From positions 44,573,578 to 44,637,577 of the forward strand of contig NC_084793.1 of the NCBI RefSeq assembly GCF_963169125.1: DNA of 64,000 bases. Direction: 5' to 3'. The position numbers were made by a program, and so were the translations under genes. Numbering within the stretch: position 1 is the stretch's first letter; each line of letters starts with the position of its first letter. Below are positions 1-10,442 of this stretch, one piece after another. The notes below the pieces were generated by a model. That model saw only the letters and a program-made list of their open reading frames with translations. It was not told the origin of the DNA and searched no databases. The DNA comes from Humulus lupulus (Eukaryota; Streptophyta; Magnoliopsida; Rosales; Cannabaceae).

Positions 1-473
1 TCTGAATTCCCAAAATTTCCTCTTGATCTAACTAACTCCCAATATATCCTCAAATATTCATTTCCGTTACCCAATATCCCAGTAATGTACTAAATACCCA
101 AAATACCTATTGACTCACCTCGAATCAAGTATTAATCCCATTGTGAATTTCCCACTAGCTTGCTCTCAAGGATTTTCTCGTGCCGAGTAACCCAAATATA
201 TCCACATAACAATGTGGTCTTGCACATATATCATATATATGCAAAATATACCCATTACGGGCCAAATTACGAAAATTTCCCATCTAATAAGAAACGAGTC
301 CACATGCATATTTAATAAACCTAAACATACATATCAAGTCATATTGTAATATAACTCACATAATCATACAATGATACTCATAAATATCACATAAACACAT
401 AATTTTCCATAGCTTGTCGTCCTAGCCCCCTAATCAAGGCCCCAAGCCGTATTAGGTAATTTGGGATGTTACA
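1..473 (-). mobile_element. 3' LTR (partial) of a reversed Tekay-like Ty3/gypsy element (C)
   Basis: Read on the minus strand, the sequence begins TGTAACATCCCAAATTACC at 473 and runs left past the window edge, so its other end is not seen. TGTAACATCCC-type starts are typical of chromovirus LTRs in dicots (established knowledge). A purine-rich tract (about 474-497, minus strand) precedes it, as expected for a polypurine tract next to a 3' LTR, and an integrase C terminus lies upstream on the same strand. It resembles the start of another LTR at 53653 (shared beginning and a shared 'gaccacatt.ttatgtggatatatttg' block). Confidence 0.75.
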
Positions 474-510
474 ACTATTCCTTCCTTACAGAAATTTTGT
501 ACTCGAAATT

Positions 511-801
511 TTACCAGAATAACTCGGGATACTGATCCTGCATATCTGACCCCAGCTCCCAGGTCGCTTCCTCGACCTTGTTGTTCCTCCATAATACCTT
601 AACCAAAAGTAAAGTTTTGTTTCTCAGGACCTTGTCCTTCCTGTCAAGTATCTGGATTGGTTGTTCCTCATAGGAGAGATCTGCCTCAAGATCCAGATCC
701 TCATAACTCAAAACATGAGTCACGTCTGACACATATTTCCGAAGGGCCGAAATATGAAATACATTATGTACGACCGACAGTGCCGGAGGTGTCTCAACTC
801 T
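511..801 (-). pseudogene. Integrase C-terminal / chromodomain-type remnant of element C
   Basis: About 96 codons on the minus strand give the characteristic Ty3/gypsy chromovirus tail: HNVFHISALRKYV, then SDVTHVLSYEDL, VLWRNNKVEEATWEL and a terminal YPELFW before a stop. In complete elements this is the last part of integrase, which follows the D-D-E core and helps target chromatin. Everything upstream of it is missing: at about 801-845 the sequence switches to plus-strand pol of another element (B). A longer open frame reaching 1080 on this strand is only antisense to element B and not part of this gene. It is a fragment without function. Confidence 0.8.
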
Positions 802-844
802 GAGCACAATAGAGACACCTCTACAGAAAGAGATTATTAACACT

Positions 845-1964
845 GGTATAGAGTTAGTAGCGGGAGGTCTAGCAAACCTCACTCTATAGTCCTCCCTATT
901 GGAACAGATCAGAGAAGGGCAGAAGGTGGATGAAGCCCTAATGAAGCAAGAGACTTTGGTACAAGAAAATGGTAGCGGTGACTTCGTTATGTCCAACGGA
1001 GGATTGCTGCGAAATAAGGATAGGATCTGTGTGCCTAACAATGATGAGATTAAGGCAAGTATTATGAAAGAGGTGCGCACAATGCCATATTCCTTACATC
1101 ATGGATTGACAAAGATGTACCAAGACCTTAAACTGTTGTATTGGTGACCTGGAATGAAGAGAGATCTTACTGAGTTTTTCGCTAGATGTTTGACATGTAA
1201 AAGTAGAACACCAAAGGCCAACAAGGCTACTTTAACCACTTTATGTTTCAGAATGGAAATGGGAAGGCATAGAACAATGGATTTTGTGGTAGGGTTACCT
1301 AGGACCACAAGACAACATGACTCTGCTTGGGTAGTAGACATGCTCTCTAAGTCCACCCATTTTCTACTAGTTAAGACCACCTAGTCGGCGGATCAGTATG
1401 CATAGTTATATGTTAGCGAGATAGTGAGACATAATGAGGTTCCAAATTCGATTATTTATGACCAAGGGTCAGTGTTCACATCGAACTTTTAAAAAGGATT
1501 ATAGAAAGCTATGGGTACAAAGTTGAAGTTCAGTACATCATTTCATCCCCAGACTGATGGGCAATCTGATAGGACTATTCAGATTCTAGAAGATATATTG
1601 AGATGTTCTGCTTTGGACTTTTTGGAGTCTTGGAGTCAATATCTATCCCTGATGGAGTTCTCCTATAACAATAGCTATCAGTCCAGTATTAGGATGGCTC
1701 CCTATGAGATGCTTTAAGGGCACAAATGTAGATCTTCCTTGCATTGGGATGATGTTAGGGAAAAGCAGATTTTAGGCCTCGAGGCTGTTAGGGAAGCAAG
1801 TACAATGATTGAGAAAATTCTCCAAAGGATGCTTATTGCTCAATGTAAGCAAAAGAGCTATGCAGACCTTAAGAAAATGGACATCGAGTTTTTAGTTGGA
1901 GGCTTTGTGTTCTTGAGAGTCTCGCCAATGAAGGGTGTTATGCGTTTTGGGAAGAAAGGGAAAT
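845..1964 (+). pseudogene. pol remnant of element B: RNase H tail and integrase, left half
   Basis: The plus strand reads, with interruptions, ELVAGGLANLTL (end of chromovirus RNase H and linker), a degenerate H2C2 zinc finger ending ARCLTCK, the first integrase aspartate block MDFVVGLPRTT, DSAWVVDMLSKSTHF, the second block (YDQGSVFTSNF), TSFHPQTDGQSDRTIQ with the D-x35-E context, SYNNSYQSSIRMAPYEML, and RVSPMKGVMRFGKKGKL. At least five in-frame stops are visible (for example 1145, 1382 and 1715) plus short frame changes. At 1964 the frame is cut by element A and resumes at 10443. A Tekay-type integrase is the only reasonable reading. Confidence 0.85.
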
Positions 1965-2698
1965 TGTAGAGTCCCAGAATATTTACTTAGCTTGCTAGAT
2001 AATAGTAGTAGTTAGTAGTATGTTAGTTACCGTGGATTTGGTTCAAGTTGGGACTTAGTTGGAAACTCATAGTAATAGTTATGGATTTTATAAGTTTAAC
2101 CTATAGTTTATTAAGGTTTGATTAATATTGCTGGTCCTATAAATATATTTATTATAACCTAAGGTTTAGATAGAACCATTAAGAGCATGACACTTGTCAT
2201 AATCATGTTTATTAAGGATTTAAGTATTTTGATGAATAGTTTAATTAAAAGAAAGATCTAGAAGCTCTAGATTCTTCCAGCAGCTGTTAGGATCGTATTA
2301 TGACTCATACAAAGTTGTTTATCCAATTCAAATTATGCTGAAAAAGTGCAAATACGTGTTTAATATATCAACGTATGCCGATATATCGCATCATAGGGCT
2401 GATATATCGCCTACGAAAGATACAGAAAACACGTCGACTTTGCATGAACGATCAAACGAGGTTCGGGAATACAGGGAGAGGCGATATATCGCCTATAGGG
2501 GGCGATATATCAACTCCATGTATCTATTTTTGAAAGTTTGATTTTTGAATTTTAAAATTACCCTTAACCACTTAGACCCGCCTTTGAACGATTTTGATCG
2601 AGTTCTGGGCGTCTGTTGAACAAAAATTCAAACCTTTTCATTTTATAATCATTTATTTATTCAAATTAAAAGGGGTTAGTTTCACTCCTTGAACTCTA
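1965..2698 (+). repeat. 5' LTR of element A, left part (U3)
   Basis: It aligns by eye with 8519 to about 9278 in the 3' LTR. It holds two pairs of GATATATC palindromes (about 2379-2417 and 2481-2510). It stops at ...GAACTCTA, where the reversed solo LTR of 2699-4630 was inserted, and continues at 4636. Confidence 0.88.
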
Positions 2699-4630
2699 TG
2701 TAATGACCCAACTACTCTAGACTTTTGGACCATTAACGAAAACTATACATAAACACTAATTCTTAATAACACTTACAAGTGATAAGATCATAACTTTATT
2801 AAAACTTAAAAAAAAAACAAAGGTCAAACTCACATAAAATTTAAGTTTCGGATATGGTATCCCATTGTTTTAAAACCAAAACATGACATAATCATAATTA
2901 AAAAGAGATTACATAATAAAATGCGGAAAAATACATATAAAAACCATAAGAACAAAAACTACATCCTCGAATCGAAACTCTCGGCTCTTTGAATCCATTC
3001 CACCTCAATACACATTTCCCAAGCATCCACGAACCTTTCCCGCCACTATAGCTATTTTCCTGCACATATAAACATAAAAGGAATGAGCCTAATGCCCAGC
3101 AAGGAAAATCTAACATATAGCCATATACATAAAAAAAAATTTCATAATGCAACATAAAAACATACCATAACACTTATGTCACATACATACTATAATGGCC
3201 ATTATTACTTGGGGTCCCATAAACTAAACAAGTTATATGCCCAATAGATTAGTGGGGTCTTGCTAGCTAAGCAAGTCATTTGGCCATAATCTATTTGGGG
3301 CTTGTTAGTCATATAGGTCATATGCCCAAGTCTACAATCATACTTAACATAACATATTTCATAACATAAAATCATAAGATAACGTATAAAAGCATATAAC
3401 ATATAAATTCTATCCTATTTTCCTTACCAAAATAATCGGGATATGAGGACTGATTTGGGACCTTGGAACACTCCTAAAAACCATTTATAATATGGTGAGT
3501 ATATTGAAGAAAAGGGATGAAAGTGAAAAAGGGACTATGCTATCAAAATATACTTACAAAAAACCTTGTGCTTAAGAACTTGGATTTCCTAACCAAGAAT
3601 AAGAATAAGGTTAGAATGAGTAGAAGACTATGAGAATTTTAAAGAACATATTACAGAAATGGACTAGAGTTTGGGATACCTTGAGTACTTCTATGATCAA
3701 TCTAAACCTTGAACCAAAATGTGAATAAACCTTACTTCCCCAAGTGTTTGATAAGCTTATAGTGATCAAGCTTATAATTCCCAACCCAAGTGTTTACACT
3801 CTCACACTCACCTAGCAACTTGCAGCCTCTGAACTTAGAGTAATAGATGAATAAATGGCTGGGTACTAGGTCCTATTTATAGAGTTTAGGAATGAAAAGA
3901 TCTCATTTAACTTGAATAAAAATAATGGCTTTTTAAGTGAAAATAATTTGAATTATCGTTCAGCAGAGGCTGAAGACTCGTTCAAAAAGATGTTGGACTT
4001 ATCAAGAGGTTGAAGGTTTGAATGGAGAACGTTTTTGAAAACTTTCAAAATATGCTGAGAGAGGCAATATATCGCCCCCTGTAGGCGATATATCGCCTGG
4101 GCCAGTATGCCCGAGGCAATCGTGCAACGTTTCGTGTTTTCCGTATCTTCGTACTGCGATATATCGCCCCCTATAGCTGCGATATATCGGCATACGCTGA
4201 ATATTTAAACACGAAATTACATATTTTTAGCTTAATTTAAATTGAGTAAACAACCTTGACTAAGTCCTCTAACGTTTTCAAAGCTGCTGACTGACCTTAG
4301 AGTATTCAAATTTTAACCTTAATAAATTTAATCCTCAAAATACTTAATCATTAATAAACCTATACATAACATGTGCTATTATCTAATTGGTTCTTATCTA
4401 AACCTTATAGTATAATAAATATTATCCTCAATATCAGTCATATTAATCAAACCTTAGGTTAAAATTAATATTCCTAAACTATAGGTTAAACTTAGAAAAT
4501 CTACAAGTACTACTATTAGTGTCCAAATAAATCCCGGTCTGAACCAAAAATCCACAGTCATAAAGATAATGCTATTAATACTATTATACTACTATCTAAC
4601 TTAGCTAAGTAAAGTTCTTTGGACTCTACA
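2699..4630 (-). mobile_element. Reversed solo LTR, same family as element A
   Basis: On the minus strand the unit begins TGTAGAGTCCAAAGAAC at 4630 and ends GGGTCATTACA at 2699, 1932 bp in all. The 5-bp sequence CTCTA is present on both sides (2694-2698 and 4631-4635), and the uninterrupted 3' LTR of A has one copy (ACTCTATAAATAGG). No internal region or PBS is present, so this is a solo LTR left by LTR-LTR recombination. It carries GATATATC palindrome pairs (4060-4190), a minus-strand TATA box (3872-3884), and three copies of a tandem repeat of about 40 bp (3205-3340). It is closer to the solo LTR at 14538 than to the LTRs of A. Confidence 0.92.
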
Positions 4631-4633
4631 CTC

Positions 4634-4642
4634 TATAAATAG
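4634..4642 (+). promoter_or_regulatory. TATA box of the element A 5' LTR
   Basis: TATAAATAG occurs in the context CTCTATAAATAGGACTTAG. The same box stands at 9279-9287 (3' LTR), 15643-15651 (solo LTR D) and, reversed, at 3872-3884, always before GGACCTAGT or GGACTTAGT. Here the foreign solo LTR ends at 4630, only a few bases upstream, so the normal upstream region is displaced by 1.9 kb. Confidence 0.7.
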
Positions 4643-5738
4643 GACTTAGTGCTCAACCATTTTCTTCATTCTTCAAGCATTTGACCAGAGCCTCTAAGGT
4701 GCTAGTGTTACTATAGAGAGATACACTTGGGTTTTGGGTTAAAGCTTTTATAAACACCTGGGAAGTGAGAAATAGTGTGATTTCGGTATTGAGGTTTAGA
4801 TCAATCCATAAGATCATTCAAGGTATTCTTATTCTTAAGTTCAATTCTTTATGGTTCTATAATTTTCTTTTATTCAGATCCTAACTCTTGTTTATGATTC
4901 TTGATTATGTATTTAAGTTCTTCAAACTTAAGGTTCTTCTTGGATGGTTTAGTGTTTTTTTTTATCTCTTTTTCTTTAGATTCTCATCATTTTTACTGTT
5001 GGTTTATAGGAGTGTTCTAATCCCATTCTTGTTCCCAAATATCCTAGCTTTTGGTAAGGAAAATAGGCTAGATATATGTGTTTATATGTTTATGTTATGA
5101 TATGTTTTATGCTATGCTATGATATATGTTATGTTATATGTTTTGTAGTCCTTGGGCATATGACTTGTTTAGCTAGCAAGCCCCAAGAATTTATGGGCAT
5201 ATGACTTGCTTAGTTAACAAGACCCAAGAAGTATGATGGTCATTGTAGTCTTATATGATATATGTTTTTTATAGTCATATGTTTTTATAGTATATGATAC
5301 AGTCTTATGCTTATGAATTATGATGTATGTTTTTAATAGATTTTCTTTGTTGGGCATTAGGCTCACTCCTTTATTTTTAGTGTGATGCAGGAAAATAAAT
5401 ATGGAAGGCTGAAGGATTCTTGGTAGCTTGGCTTGTGTGTTAAGGATGAATGGAATGAATGGACTGCGTGTTGATCGAGGACGACGTTATTTCTTTTATG
5501 TCTTTAAAATTATGTTTTGATGTAATTTCGCAATTAGTATTTAAAGTTATGTTTTATGTTTTATTAAACAATGGGTACCCATACCATATTTTACATTATA
5601 TTTTGTAATTTGCACAATATTTAATTTGTGGTTTTAATAAAGTTATGATTATTTTCTTATGTATGTTTTTCTAAAAAACAGTAGCCATGTCTAGTAATTT
5701 TAATGGTCCAAGGTCTTAGAAATAGCTGGGTCATTACA
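4636..5738 (+). repeat. 5' LTR of element A, right part (R/U5)
   Basis: It matches 9281-10437 of the 3' LTR and ends TCATTACA directly before the PBS. It contains two copies of a repeat of about 41 bp (GGGCATATGACTTG... TAGCAAGCCCC) at 5155-5235. The 3' LTR has three copies, which explains part of the length difference between the LTRs. Confidence 0.88.
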
Positions 5739-5740
5739 GT

Positions 5741-5752
5741 TGGTATCAGAGC
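5741..5752 (+). other. Primer binding site, initiator tRNA-Met type (element A)
   Basis: TGGTATCAGAGC follows the 5' LTR end after two bases. This is the standard PBS of plant Ty3 chromoviruses and many copia elements, complementary to the 3' end of tRNA-iMet. It fixes the LTR end at 5738. Confidence 0.92.
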
Positions 5753-5888
5753 AAACAGTTCATTTGCATGAAGTTCTCCTTGATACACACGCTCAAGCTC
5801 TGAATCTAACCACCAATGTAAGTGTTTATGTTATAGTTATTATGTTTATATGTATAGTTAAGTTTTAGCCTTATGTTTTTAGTTAAGA

Positions 5889-6356
5889 ATGGATGGAGCC
5901 TTGACCTATGAGGATATCTGAGCCATTAAGGCCTTGAAAAGAATTAGAGAGCCAAGAAATACAGTAGGAGTTCTAGAAAGAATCACTCGAAGATTACTCT
6001 TATTCCACAGGGAGATAGTTCACCTCCAAACAACTAAGCAAATCATGATGAGAGCTACGGAGCAATATGTTTTAGTGATTAGACTTTTTAAAGATCATCC
6101 TACTGTAATTGCAGCTTTAGAAGAAATATGGGAGACTATAGATGATGAAGATGAATTACTAGTAGCTATGAGATATTATTTTCTCATACTTAGGTTCACC
6201 TCTAAGATGGAATTCCAGTTCACAAATGAGCAAAAACATAGAATCTTTACGAATCTTCCTAGAGGAAATTTTGAGGCTCAAGATAATGATGATTATGAGG
6301 AGATAGATGATGATATGTTAGATGAAGGGTCAGATATAGAAGATCACGATTTTTAG
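5889..6356 (+). pseudogene. Extra ORF between PBS and gag, acidic C terminus, function unknown
   Basis: An ATG at 5889 opens a frame of 155 codons with a single in-frame TGA at 5919, followed by an uninterrupted 145 codons. The product is basic in its first third (KRIREPRN, ERITRRLLLFHRE), has a hydrophobic, apparently helical middle (VIAALEEIWETI, LVAMRYYFLILRF), and a strongly acidic tail (DNDDYEEIDDDMLDE). I see no zinc knuckle, protease or polymerase motif and do not recognise a family. It lies between the PBS and the real gag start at 6872, where chromoviruses normally have only a leader. It could be an added ORF of the retrotransposon or a captured host fragment. That the rest of the frame is open is the main evidence for former coding. 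Confidence 0.5.
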
Positions 6357-6871
6357 ATTAGTTTATTTCTTTATTTATTTTATTTATTATTTTTACAATT
6401 ATGATTATACATAGTGAAAACCTTTTTCCAAATAATTATCATTGTTATTTTTGATGACATGTATGAGTTTGATTTTTTTTACAATCATAATAAATAATGA
6501 CCAAGTTCAGTGAGGGTGGATACAAATCAATGGACCGAGTTCTATATTGAGAGTTAGGGGGCCATAGTAGTGGGAACGATTTTACTGATCCCAGCTCTCC
6601 CTCAATATGGTTAACTTTGGAACAACGACGAGTTTCGAGCCTGAGAATTAAGTCATATAGGATGATTAGAAACAGACTTAGAAAGTAATAAAGATGGCTT
6701 ATTTTTCTAAGTATAGAAACACACCCTAATGATAAAGAAGGCTTATCTAATTTTTGATAAGAAATCATAATTAATAGGTCTGAGTTATGTTTGCTTAGAT
6801 TAAGTTTTGGTTTAGATCCTATTAGGGTAAGTTCTAACATCTTTTTCTCAAGTGTTAGAGCTCTGGTGAAG
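6357..6871 (+). other. Non-coding leader between extra ORF and gag (element A)
   Basis: AT-rich, without a plausible gene. A block at about 6548-6605 (GGGGCCATAGTAGTGGGA and following bases) resembles 52567-52615 at the other end of the window. Minus-strand open stretches here have no recognisable content. Confidence 0.4.
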
Positions 6872-7464
6872 ATGTCTCTTAGAAGGTCTGCACGCACCAA
6901 TGCCAATGCCTCCAGCATCGCTCATGAGACTAATAAAGCACCTCCAGTTCGCAGAAGGGGAGCACGTGCCACCACTACTGCTGCTAACCGAAGTGTACCG
7001 CCGCCACCAGTTGACAACAAGGGGAGGATTTGATGTATCAACAACGACAACAGGCCCAGCTGCAGCCATAGACTCAGCATCAATCGCAGCCTCAGCAAAT
7101 GGCACCCTAACAAGTAGGTCCTTATGGGGGATGGCCAATGGCAAACTATGCGCCCTACCCAGCTCAGTACATGGAGCCAATCTACGAGTGATTTCATAAG
7201 CAACACACTCCAAACATTGAAGGGAAAATGGACCCCTTCGAGGCAGAAGAATGGCTCAGAAGTGTAAAGCCGATCCTAGTGCACATGAATCTCGGCAACG
7301 CAGACTGCATATCCTGCATTTCATCTCTGCTTAAGAAGGATGCTAGAATATGGTGGGACTTAGTTCAGCAGACTCACGGCGTCGCCACCATGACATGGAC
7401 CATATTTGTGGAGCTGTTCAACAAGAAGTACTACAACTCAGTAGTCATTGCCACGAACAAATAA
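6872..7464 (+). pseudogene. gag remnant of element A
   Basis: It starts MSLRRSARTNANA, the basic RRSAR-type N terminus usual for chromovirus gag. A glutamine/proline-rich linker with in-frame stops (first at 7031) follows, then the retrotransposon-gag domain: IEGKMDPFEAEEWLRSV, LLKKDARIWWDL, WTIFVELFNKKYY. The nucleocapsid zinc knuckle is missing, because the frame ends at 7464 and the sequence passes straight into integrase within about 10 bases. Gag would form the particle that packages the RNA. This copy cannot do so without the lost C-terminal part. Confidence 0.8.
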
Positions 7465-7467
7465 GCA

Positions 7468-8482
7468 GCACAACTCAGCTTGGGTAGTAGTAGATAGACT
7501 AACCAAGTCAGCTCACTTCCTGCCTGTCAAGACTACTTACACAGCAGATTAGTACACAGACATTTATGTTCAAGAAATAGTAAGACTGCATGGAATCCCT
7601 AAAACCATAGTATCCGATAGAGGTTCGGTGTTTACATCGAGATTTTGGGGAAGCTTGCAGCAAGCTATGAGTACCAAGTTAAGTCTTAGTACGACATTTC
7701 ATCCTCAGACCAATGGTCAGTCCGAGCGTACCATACAGATTTGAGAAGATATGTTGCGCGCTTGTGTACTAGATTTTGGGGGATCATGGAGTAAGTATTT
7801 GCCGCTGATTGAATTCTCCTACAACAATAGCTACAAGTCAACGATCAGGATGGCACCCTATGAGTTTCTTTATGGAAGGAGGTGTCGATTGCCATTACAT
7901 TGGAACGAGGTAGGAGAAAGGCAACTTCTTGGACCCAAAGTAGTTAGAGAAGCTCAAGATGCAGTAGTGCTGATTAGAAAGCATATGCTCGCTGCTCAGA
8001 GCTGACAGAAAATTTATGCGGATACCAAGTGGCGTGATGTGGAATTCAAAGTCAAAGATCAAGTCTTCTTAAAGATATCTCCTATGAAAGGTGTTAAGCG
8101 GTTTGGCAAGAAAGGCAAGCTTATTCCTCGGTTTATAGGTCCTTTTGAGATATTGGACAAAGTGGGAGCAATTGCATATAGATTATCCATACCGCCAGCT
8201 CTAGCAGATAGCCACAATGTGTTCCACATCTCGATGCTGCGTAGATACGTGTCAGACCCATCTCACGTCCTCAAGTATGATACAATAGCACTCCAGAAAG
8301 ATTTGAGTTATGAGGAATGACCGGTTAGCATCCTAGATAGAGGGATGAAGGAATTACGGTCTAAGAGTATTCCAATAGTCAAGATCCTATGGAGTAATAG
8401 TTCTGAATGAGGGGGGGGGGGGGCAACGTGGAAGTTGGAGGAAGACATGTTAGCCCGGTATCCGGAATTGTTTGGTAAGTAA
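7468..8482 (+). pseudogene. Integrase core and C-terminal remnant of element A
   Basis: It opens inside the integrase core (NSAWVVVDRLTKSAHFLPV), so the zinc finger and first catalytic Asp are lost. The second block is intact ([13 protein letters not shown]), followed by [15 protein letters not shown] with the catalytic Glu, SYNNSYKSTIRMAPYEFLYG, KISPMKGVKRFGKKGKL, FIGPFEILDKVGAIAYRL, and the chromodomain-type tail HNVFHISMLRRYV. In-frame stops occur at about 7742, 8003 and 8318, and a run of 13 G (8411-8423) breaks the frame before WKLEEDM. It is the direct continuation of the gag remnant, joined by an internal deletion. Confidence 0.85.
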
Positions 8483-8504
8483 ATTTCGGGGATGAAATTC
8501 TTTT

Positions 8505-8518
8505 AAGTAGGGGAGAAT
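8505..8518 (+). other. Polypurine tract of element A
   Basis: AAGTAGGGGAGAAT immediately precedes the 3' LTR start at 8519. This is the expected position and composition for the plus-strand priming site. Confidence 0.75.
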
Positions 8519-10437
8519 TGTAGAGTCATAGAATATTTACTTAGCTAGCTAGATAATAGTAGTAGTTAGTATTAGTTAGTAGTATGTTAGTTACCGTGGA
8601 TTTTGGTTCAAGTCGGGACTTAGTTGGAAACTCATAGCAACAATTATGGATTTATAAGTTTAACCTATAGTTTAAGAATATTAATTATAACATAAGGTTT
8701 GATTAATATTGCTGGTCCTAGAAATATATTTATTATAACCTAAGGTTTAGATAGAACCATTAAGAGCATGATACTTGTCATAATCATGTTTATTAAGGAT
8801 TTAAGTATTTTGATGAATAGTTTAATTAAAAGAAAGATCTAGAAGCTCTAGAGCCTTCCAGCAGCTGTTAGGATCGTATTATGACTCAGTCAAAGCTGTT
8901 TATCCAATTCAAATTATGCTGAAAAAGTGCAAATATGTGTTTAATATATCAACGTATGCCAATATATCGCAGTATAGGGGCCGATATATCTCCTACGGAA
9001 GATAGGGAAAACACGTCGACTTTGCATGAATGATCGAACAAGGCTCGGGAATACAGGGAGAGGCAATATATCGCCTATAGGGGGCAATATATCGGCTCCA
9101 TGTATCTATTTTTGAAAGTTTGATTTTTGAATTTTAAAAATACCCTTAACCACTTAGACCTGCCTTTGAACGATTTTGACCGAGTTCTGGGCGTTTGTTG
9201 AACGAAAATTCAAACATTTTCATTTTATAATCATTTATTTATTCAAATTAAAAGGGGTTAGTTTCACTCCTTGAACTCTATAAATAGGACCTAGTGCTCA
9301 GCCATTTTCTTTATTCTTCAAGCATTTGATCAGAGCCTCCAAGGTGCTAGTGTTACTATAGAGAGATACACTTGGGTTTTGGGTTAAAGCTTTATCATTC
9401 AAAGCTTTTATAAACACCTGGGAAGTGAGAAATAGTGTGATTTCGGTACTGAGGTTTAGATTAATCCATATGATCATTCAAGGTATTCTTATTCTTAACT
9501 TCAATTCTTTATGGTTCTATAGTTTTGTTTTATTCAGATCCTAACTCTTGTTTATAATTCTTGATTAGGTATTTAAGTTCTTGAAACTTAAGGTTCTTCT
9601 TGGATGGTTTAGTGTTCTTTTTATCTCTTTTTCTTTAGATTCTCATCATTTTTACTGTTGGTTTATAGGAGTGTTCTAATCCCGTTCTTGTTCCCAAATA
9701 TCCTAGCTTTTGGTAAGGAAAATAGGCTAGATATTTGTGTTTATATGTTTATGTTATGATATGTTTTATGCTATGATATGATATATGTTATGTTATATGT
9801 TTTGTAGTCCTTGGGCATATGACTTGTTTAGCTAGCAAGCCCCAAGAATTTATGGGCATATGACTTGCTTCTCTAGCAAGCCCCACAAATTTATGGGCAT
9901 ATGGCTTGCTTAGTTAACAAGCCCCAAGAAGTATGATGGCCATTGTAATCTTATATAATATATGTTTTTGATAGTCATATGTTTTTATAGTATATGATAT
10001 AGTCTTATGCTTATGAATTATGATGTATGTTTTTAATAGATTTTCTTTGCTGGGCATTAGGCTCACTCCTTTAGTTTTAGTGTGATGCAGGAAAATAAAT
10101 ATGGAAGGTGGAAGGATTCTTGGTAGCTTGACTTGTGTGTTAAGGATGAATGGAATGAATGGACTGCGTGTTGATCGAGGACGACGTTATTTCTTTTATG
10201 TCTTTAAAATTATGTTTTGATGTAATTCCACAATTAGTATTTAAAGTTATGTTTTATGTTTTATTAAACAATGGGTACCCATACCATATTTTACATTATA
10301 TTTTGTAATTTGCACAATATTTAAATTGGGGTTTTAATAAAGTTATGATTATTTTCTTATGTATGTTTTTCTCAAAAACAGTAGCTATGTCTAGTAGTTT
10401 AATGGTCCAAGGTCTTAGAAATAGTTGAGTCATTACA
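8519..10437 (+). repeat. 3' LTR of element A
   Basis: It begins TGTAGAGTCATAG and ends TCATTACA, 1919 bp, and is followed by the GAAAT duplication. It contains GATATATC palindrome pairs (about 8960-8990 and 9062-9094), a TATA box at 9279-9287, and three copies of the repeat of about 41 bp (9813-9935). It is not interrupted and so serves as the reference for the other family copies. Confidence 0.92.
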
Positions 10438-10442
10438 GAAAT

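Larger units (their letters stand above)
1965..10437 (+). mobile_element. Element A: non-autonomous Tekay-like LTR retrotransposon
   Basis: It starts TGTAGAGTC at 1965 and ends TCATTACA at 10437. The 5-bp duplication GAAAT flanks it (1960-1964 and 10438-10442), and removing it rejoins the element B integrase in frame (GKKGKL then SPRFIGPFEIL). Order: 5' LTR in two pieces (1965-2698 and 4636-5738), Met-type PBS, extra ORF (5889-6356), gag remnant (6872-7464), a direct jump into the integrase core (7468-8482), polypurine tract, 3' LTR (8519-10437). Protease, RT, RNase H, the integrase zinc finger and the first catalytic aspartate are absent. It therefore could move only with enzymes supplied by a relative. 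Stops in all its frames suggest it is now dead. Confidence 0.9.

Noticed and set aside
898..899. Start codon for element B integrase at 899
   Set aside because: There is no ATG. The frame continues upstream into the RNase H tail past a stop, so it is a pol fragment and not an independent gene.
511..1080. Single 189-codon minus-strand gene
   Set aside because: Only the last 96 codons are chromodomain-type sequence. The rest is antisense to element B pol across a junction of two elements.
6445..7213. Minus-strand ORFs across the leader and gag of element A
   Set aside because: No motif, and they run opposite to a recognisable gag.
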